64,000 nt of DNA from assembly GCA_023444095.1 (NCBI GenBank), contig JAEZRP010000001.1, positions 66,447 to 130,446 on the forward strand, in the 5' to 3' direction. Below are positions 61,833 through 64,000 of this stretch, in pieces. Origin of the DNA: Bacillota bacterium. Its GTDB lineage: Bacteria > Bacillota > Clostridia > Christensenellales > Aristaeellaceae. Position numbers and translations under genes: made by a program. Positions within the stretch are counted from its first letter, which is position 1. Each line of letters starts with the position of its first letter. The notes under the pieces were generated by a model. It saw only the letters and a program-made list of their open reading frames with translations, was not told the origin of the DNA and did not search any database.

Positions 61833-61861
61833 TTGACGATGGCCGATGACCAGGGTATACT
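61833..61861 (+). promoter_or_regulatory. promoter of ylxM-ffh
   Basis: TTGACG (61833-61838), 17 bp, TATACT (61856-61861). The start near 61868 leaves a leader of about 28 bases. Confidence 0.8.
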
Positions 61862-61895
61862 ATGTAAAGCTGATTGACTTGACGGAGGGCATGCC

Positions 61896-62246
61896 ATGGA
61901 CGAGCTTGCGAAAAAAGTCCGGCTCGCCCGGCTGCTCGACTTTTACGGGCCGCTCTTGACGGCGCACAGGCGGGAGTTTCTGCGCATGTATTGCGAGGAG
62001 GACCTGTCGCTCGCGGAGATCGCGCAGGCGATGGGCGACATGGGAAAGCCGGTGACGCGCCAGGGCGTGTACGACGCGGTCGCAAAGGCGGAACGGCAGC
62101 TCGCCGCATTCGAGGAGCAGCTCGGCCTCATGGAACGTTACGACCGCCTGACGCGCGAGGCGGACATCTGTCTCGCGGCGCTCGACAGGGGCGACTCCGG
62201 GGCGGCGAAGGAAGCGCTGAGGCGCATGAAAGAGATCGAGGGGTGA
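61896..62246 (+). CDS. ylxM: YlxM family DNA-binding/SRP-associated protein
   Basis: 116 aa helix-turn-helix protein of the YlxM/p13 family, found directly upstream of ffh in Firmicutes and shown elsewhere to influence signal-recognition-particle function. The start LLDFYGPLLTAHRREFLRMYCEEDLSLAEIA and the sigma-region-4-like helix pair (residues 30-60) are typical. GGAGGGC precedes the ATG. It is four bases from ffh. Confidence 0.92.
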   Translation: MDELAKKVRLARLLDFYGPLLTAHRREFLRMYCEEDLSLAEIAQAMGDMGKPVTRQGVYDAVAKAERQLAAFEEQLGLMERYDRLTREADICLAALDRGDSGAAKEALRRMKEIEG

Positions 62247-62250
62247 CAAC

Positions 62251-63600
62251 ATGGCCTTTGAAGGGTTGACCGAAAAGCTTCAAAACGCGTTTAAGAAATT
62301 CTCCGGCAAGGGCAAACTCACCGAGGCTGACGTCAAGGAGGCCCTCAAGGAAGTGCGTCTGGCGCTCCTCGAGGCAGACGTCAACTACAAGGTCGTAAAG
62401 GACTTTGTCAAGACCGTGACCGAGCGCGCGGTGGGCGGGGATATCCTCACCTCGCTGACGCCCGGCCAGCAGGTCATCAAGATCGTGAACGAGGAGCTCA
62501 CGAACCTCATGGGCGGCGCGAACGCGCGGCTCACCCACTCCTCGAATCCGCCGACCATCTACATGCTCTGCGGTCTTCAGGGCGCGGGCAAGACGACCAT
62601 GGCGGCCAAGCTCGGAAGCCTCATCAAGAAGGACAACAAGAAGCCCATGCTCGTGGCGTGCGACGTGTACCGCCCCGCGGCCATCAAGCAGCTGCAGGTC
62701 GTGGGCTCCCAGGCGGGCGTCGAGGTGTTCGAGCGCGGACAGGGAAACCCTGTCGAGATCGCGAAGCAGGCCGTACAGCACGCGAAGTACTACGGCTTCG
62801 ATCCCCTCATCATCGATACTGCCGGCCGCCTGCACATCGACGAGACGCTCATGCAGGAGTTGCGTGACATCAAGTCCGCCGTGAGGCCGCAGGAAATCCT
62901 GCTCGTGGTCGACGCCATGACCGGTCAGGATGCCGTGACGGTCGCGGACACGTTCAACAAGGAGTTGGGCGTGGACGGCGTGATCCTCACAAAGCTCGAC
63001 GGCGACACGCGCGGCGGCGCGGCGATCTCCGTGCGCGCGGTGACGGGCAAGCCCATCAAGTTCTCGGGCATCGGCGAGAAGCTCTCCGGCATCGAGCCCT
63101 TCCACCCGGACCGCATGGCTTCGCGCATCCTCGGCATGGGCGACGTGATGAGCCTCATCGAGAAGGCGCAGGAATCCTTCGACGAGGAAGCCGCGCAGGA
63201 CCTGACACGCAAGATGCGCACGAACTCCTTCACCCTCGAGGACTACCTCGAGCAGATGAAGCAGCTTGGCAAGATGGGCTCCATCCGGGACGTTTTGAAG
63301 ATGATTCCGGGCGTGTCAGGCAAGATCAAGGACGAGGACATCGACGAGGACAAGATCACCAAGGCCCAGAAAAAGAACGAGGCGATCATCCTCTCCATGA
63401 CGCGCATGGAGCGACGAAACCCCGACATCCTAAACGCCAGCCGCAAGCGCAGGGTTGCAGCCGGAAGCGGCACCACCGTTCAGGAGATCAACCTGCTCTT
63501 AAAGCAGTTCGATCAGGCGCGAGACATGATGAAGCAATTCATGGGCGCGGGCAAGCGCGGCAAGATGCGCATGCCGTTCGGAAACAAGTTCGGTCGATAA
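62251..63600 (+). CDS. ffh: signal recognition particle protein Ffh
   Basis: 449 aa SRP54 GTPase. It binds signal sequences and SRP RNA and docks with FtsY. N domain, then G domain with GLQGAGKTTMAAKLG (about residue 108), DVYRPAAIKQL, DTAGRL and TKLDGDTRGGAA, then a methionine-rich M domain with the RNA-binding RMERRNPDILNASRKRRVAAGSG segment near residue 388. Normal length. It follows ylxM and precedes rpsP in the usual Firmicutes order. Confidence 0.97.
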   Translation: MAFEGLTEKLQNAFKKFSGKGKLTEADVKEALKEVRLALLEADVNYKVVKDFVKTVTERAVGGDILTSLTPGQQVIKIVNEELTNLMGGANARLTHSSNPPTIYMLCGLQGAGKTTMAAKLGSLIKKDNKKPMLVACDVYRPAAIKQLQVVGSQAGVEVFERGQGNPVEIAKQAVQHAKYYGFDPLIIDTAGRLHIDETLMQELRDIKSAVRPQEILLVVDAMTGQDAVTVADTFNKELGVDGVILTKLDGDTRGGAAISVRAVTGKPIKFSGIGEKLSGIEPFHPDRMASRILGMGDVMSLIEKAQESFDEEAAQDLTRKMRTNSFTLEDYLEQMKQLGKMGSIRDVLKMIPGVSGKIKDEDIDEDKITKAQKKNEAIILSMTRMERRNPDILNASRKRRVAAGSGTTVQEINLLLKQFDQARDMMKQFMGAGKRGKMRMPFGNKFGR

Positions 63601-63627
63601 CCAACAGGAGGTTTGGAGGGTCGAAGG

Positions 63628-63700
63628 CGCATTATTCAAATACATTTGAACAATGCGGTCGCGAGGCAACTTGGTTTTCCAAAAGAAAACCAATCCTGCC
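63628..63700 (+). repeat. modular intergenic repeat, family 1, partial copy
   Basis: Palindrome CGCATTATTCAAAT/ATTTGAACAATGCG (63628-63657), GGTCGCGAGGCAACTTGG, then TTGGTTTTC/GAAAACCAA (63671-63693). The outer CCAAGGGCC module is missing. A separate stem ATTTTACCGGC/GCCGGTGAAAAT follows at 63715-63740. Confidence 0.6.
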
Positions 63701-63753
63701 CTTCCTGTTCAATCATTTTACCGGCTTCGCCGGTGAAAATGGATTCGTCTAGG

Positions 63754-63835
63754 CGCGTTGTTCAAACATATTTAAACAACGCGGTCGCGAAGCGACTTGG
63801 TTTGCCTCCGGCAAACCAACCGCAGGGCGAGCATG
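63754..63835 (+). repeat. modular intergenic repeat, family 1, second tandem partial copy
   Basis: Palindrome CGCGTTG...CAACGCG (63754-63783) with inner TTCAAA/TTTAAA, perfect GTCGC-GAA-GCGAC (63784-63796), and TTGGTTTGCC-TCC-GGCAAACCAA (63797-63819). It is a direct neighbour of the copy at 63628. Confidence 0.65.
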
Positions 63836-63987
63836 CCCGCCTAAAGACGAATCATACCTGCCCCGGATTCGTGAGAAATTCAGCAATCCGGAGCCTCTCT
63901 CGCAATCGACGACCGCAGTCGACGATTGCCACAGATAATTCCGGGAACACCCCGCAATTATATACACACATTCAGGAGGAATTCCAA
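63836..63987. other. leader region before rpsP with hairpins
   Basis: Contains CCGGATT/AATCCGG (near 63862-63891) and CAATCGACGAC/GTCGACGATTG with one mismatch (63903-63928). No clear promoter; TATATA near 63958 lacks a matching -35. GGAGGA lies before the start at 63988. Together with the repeats this makes a 387-base gap between ffh and rpsP, unusually long. Confidence 0.45.
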
Positions 63988-64000
63988 ATGGTCAAGATTC
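63988..64000 (+). CDS. rpsP: start of 30S ribosomal protein S16 (partial)
   Basis: Only ATGGTCAAGATTC is inside the window, reading MVKI. An AGGAGGA ribosome binding site precedes it. MVKI is the usual beginning of S16, and rpsP normally follows ffh in Firmicutes. The call rests mainly on gene order. Confidence 0.65.

Noticed and set aside
63601..63987. possible CRISPR array because of repeated palindromes after ffh
   Set aside because: Only two partial copies, no constant repeat-spacer period and no cas genes; the same modules occur singly elsewhere.

Overview
The window is high-GC (roughly 60 percent or more) chromosomal DNA of a Gram-positive anaerobe of the class Clostridia. The basis is: strong GGAGG-type ribosome binding sites, many TTGACA-N17-TATAAT promoters, the ylxM-ffh-(rpsP) order, a lysine riboswitch on a dap operon, a formate-tetrahydrofolate ligase in the purine operon, an oxygen-sensitive type Re-citrate synthase, and a 2-hydroxyacyl-CoA dehydratase activase homologue. 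A Christensenellales-like lineage is a guess that cannot be proved from the sequence alone. No rRNA, tRNA, CRISPR array, prophage or transposase was seen.

Layout. 289-4892 (+): branched-chain amino acid ABC transporter livJHMGF. 5041-7430 (+): FliB-type lysine methylase homologue and an MFS transporter. 7600-18361 (-): purine operon purE-M-N-(IMP cyclohydrolase)-(AICAR transformylase)-D-L-fhs. The last two IMP steps are on two separate genes instead of a fused PurH, and fhs makes the formyl donor. 18566-20593 (+): Trk/Ktr-type K+ uptake. 20618-23390 (+): lysine riboswitch, dapA-dapB-dapH, terminator. 23396-25873 (-): P1 peptidase, DppA-like D-aminopeptidase and a QueG-like iron-sulfur protein. 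26130-31060 (-): CUT1 sugar ABC importer with a TIM-barrel isomerase and a YcxB-like membrane protein. 31170-32165 (+): cysteine-rich, possibly spore-surface protein. 32338-37804 (-): MarR regulator, a BcrA/BadF-type activase split over two genes, and a phosphoesterase. 37998-42271 (-): NAD-type isocitrate dehydrogenase, aconitase and Re-citrate synthase, i.e. the oxidative half-TCA route to 2-oxoglutarate. 42489-43550 (-): two unknown proteins. 43625-45230: ferredoxin-type aldo/keto reductase and its divergent MerR regulator. 45454-50772 (-): GH2 beta-galactosidase and GH31 glycosidase. 51005-54333 (-): Hsp70, DUF5685 and DnaJ-like triad, divergent from a sigma factor with a large C-terminal domain (54489-56060, +).

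56079-56583 carries an orphan transcription unit: a consensus promoter, about 470 nt without a credible reading frame, and a strong terminator. It is the best candidate for an undescribed system in the window. After it come DUF402 and GNAT genes, a decayed membrane-protein gene, a stand-alone riboflavin kinase, a preQ1-type leader with queT, a PHP phosphoesterase, a CrtO-like protein, a second TIM-barrel isomerase, and ylxM-ffh-rpsP.

Intergenic space carries a modular palindromic repeat family, with full copies at 45302-45440 and 61608-61744 and partial copies at 23231-23320, 63628-63700 and 63754-63835. A second hairpin element occurs at 7482-7600 and 25889-26126. The substrate-binding and permease genes of both ABC importers are separated by strong GC hairpins without U-tracts.
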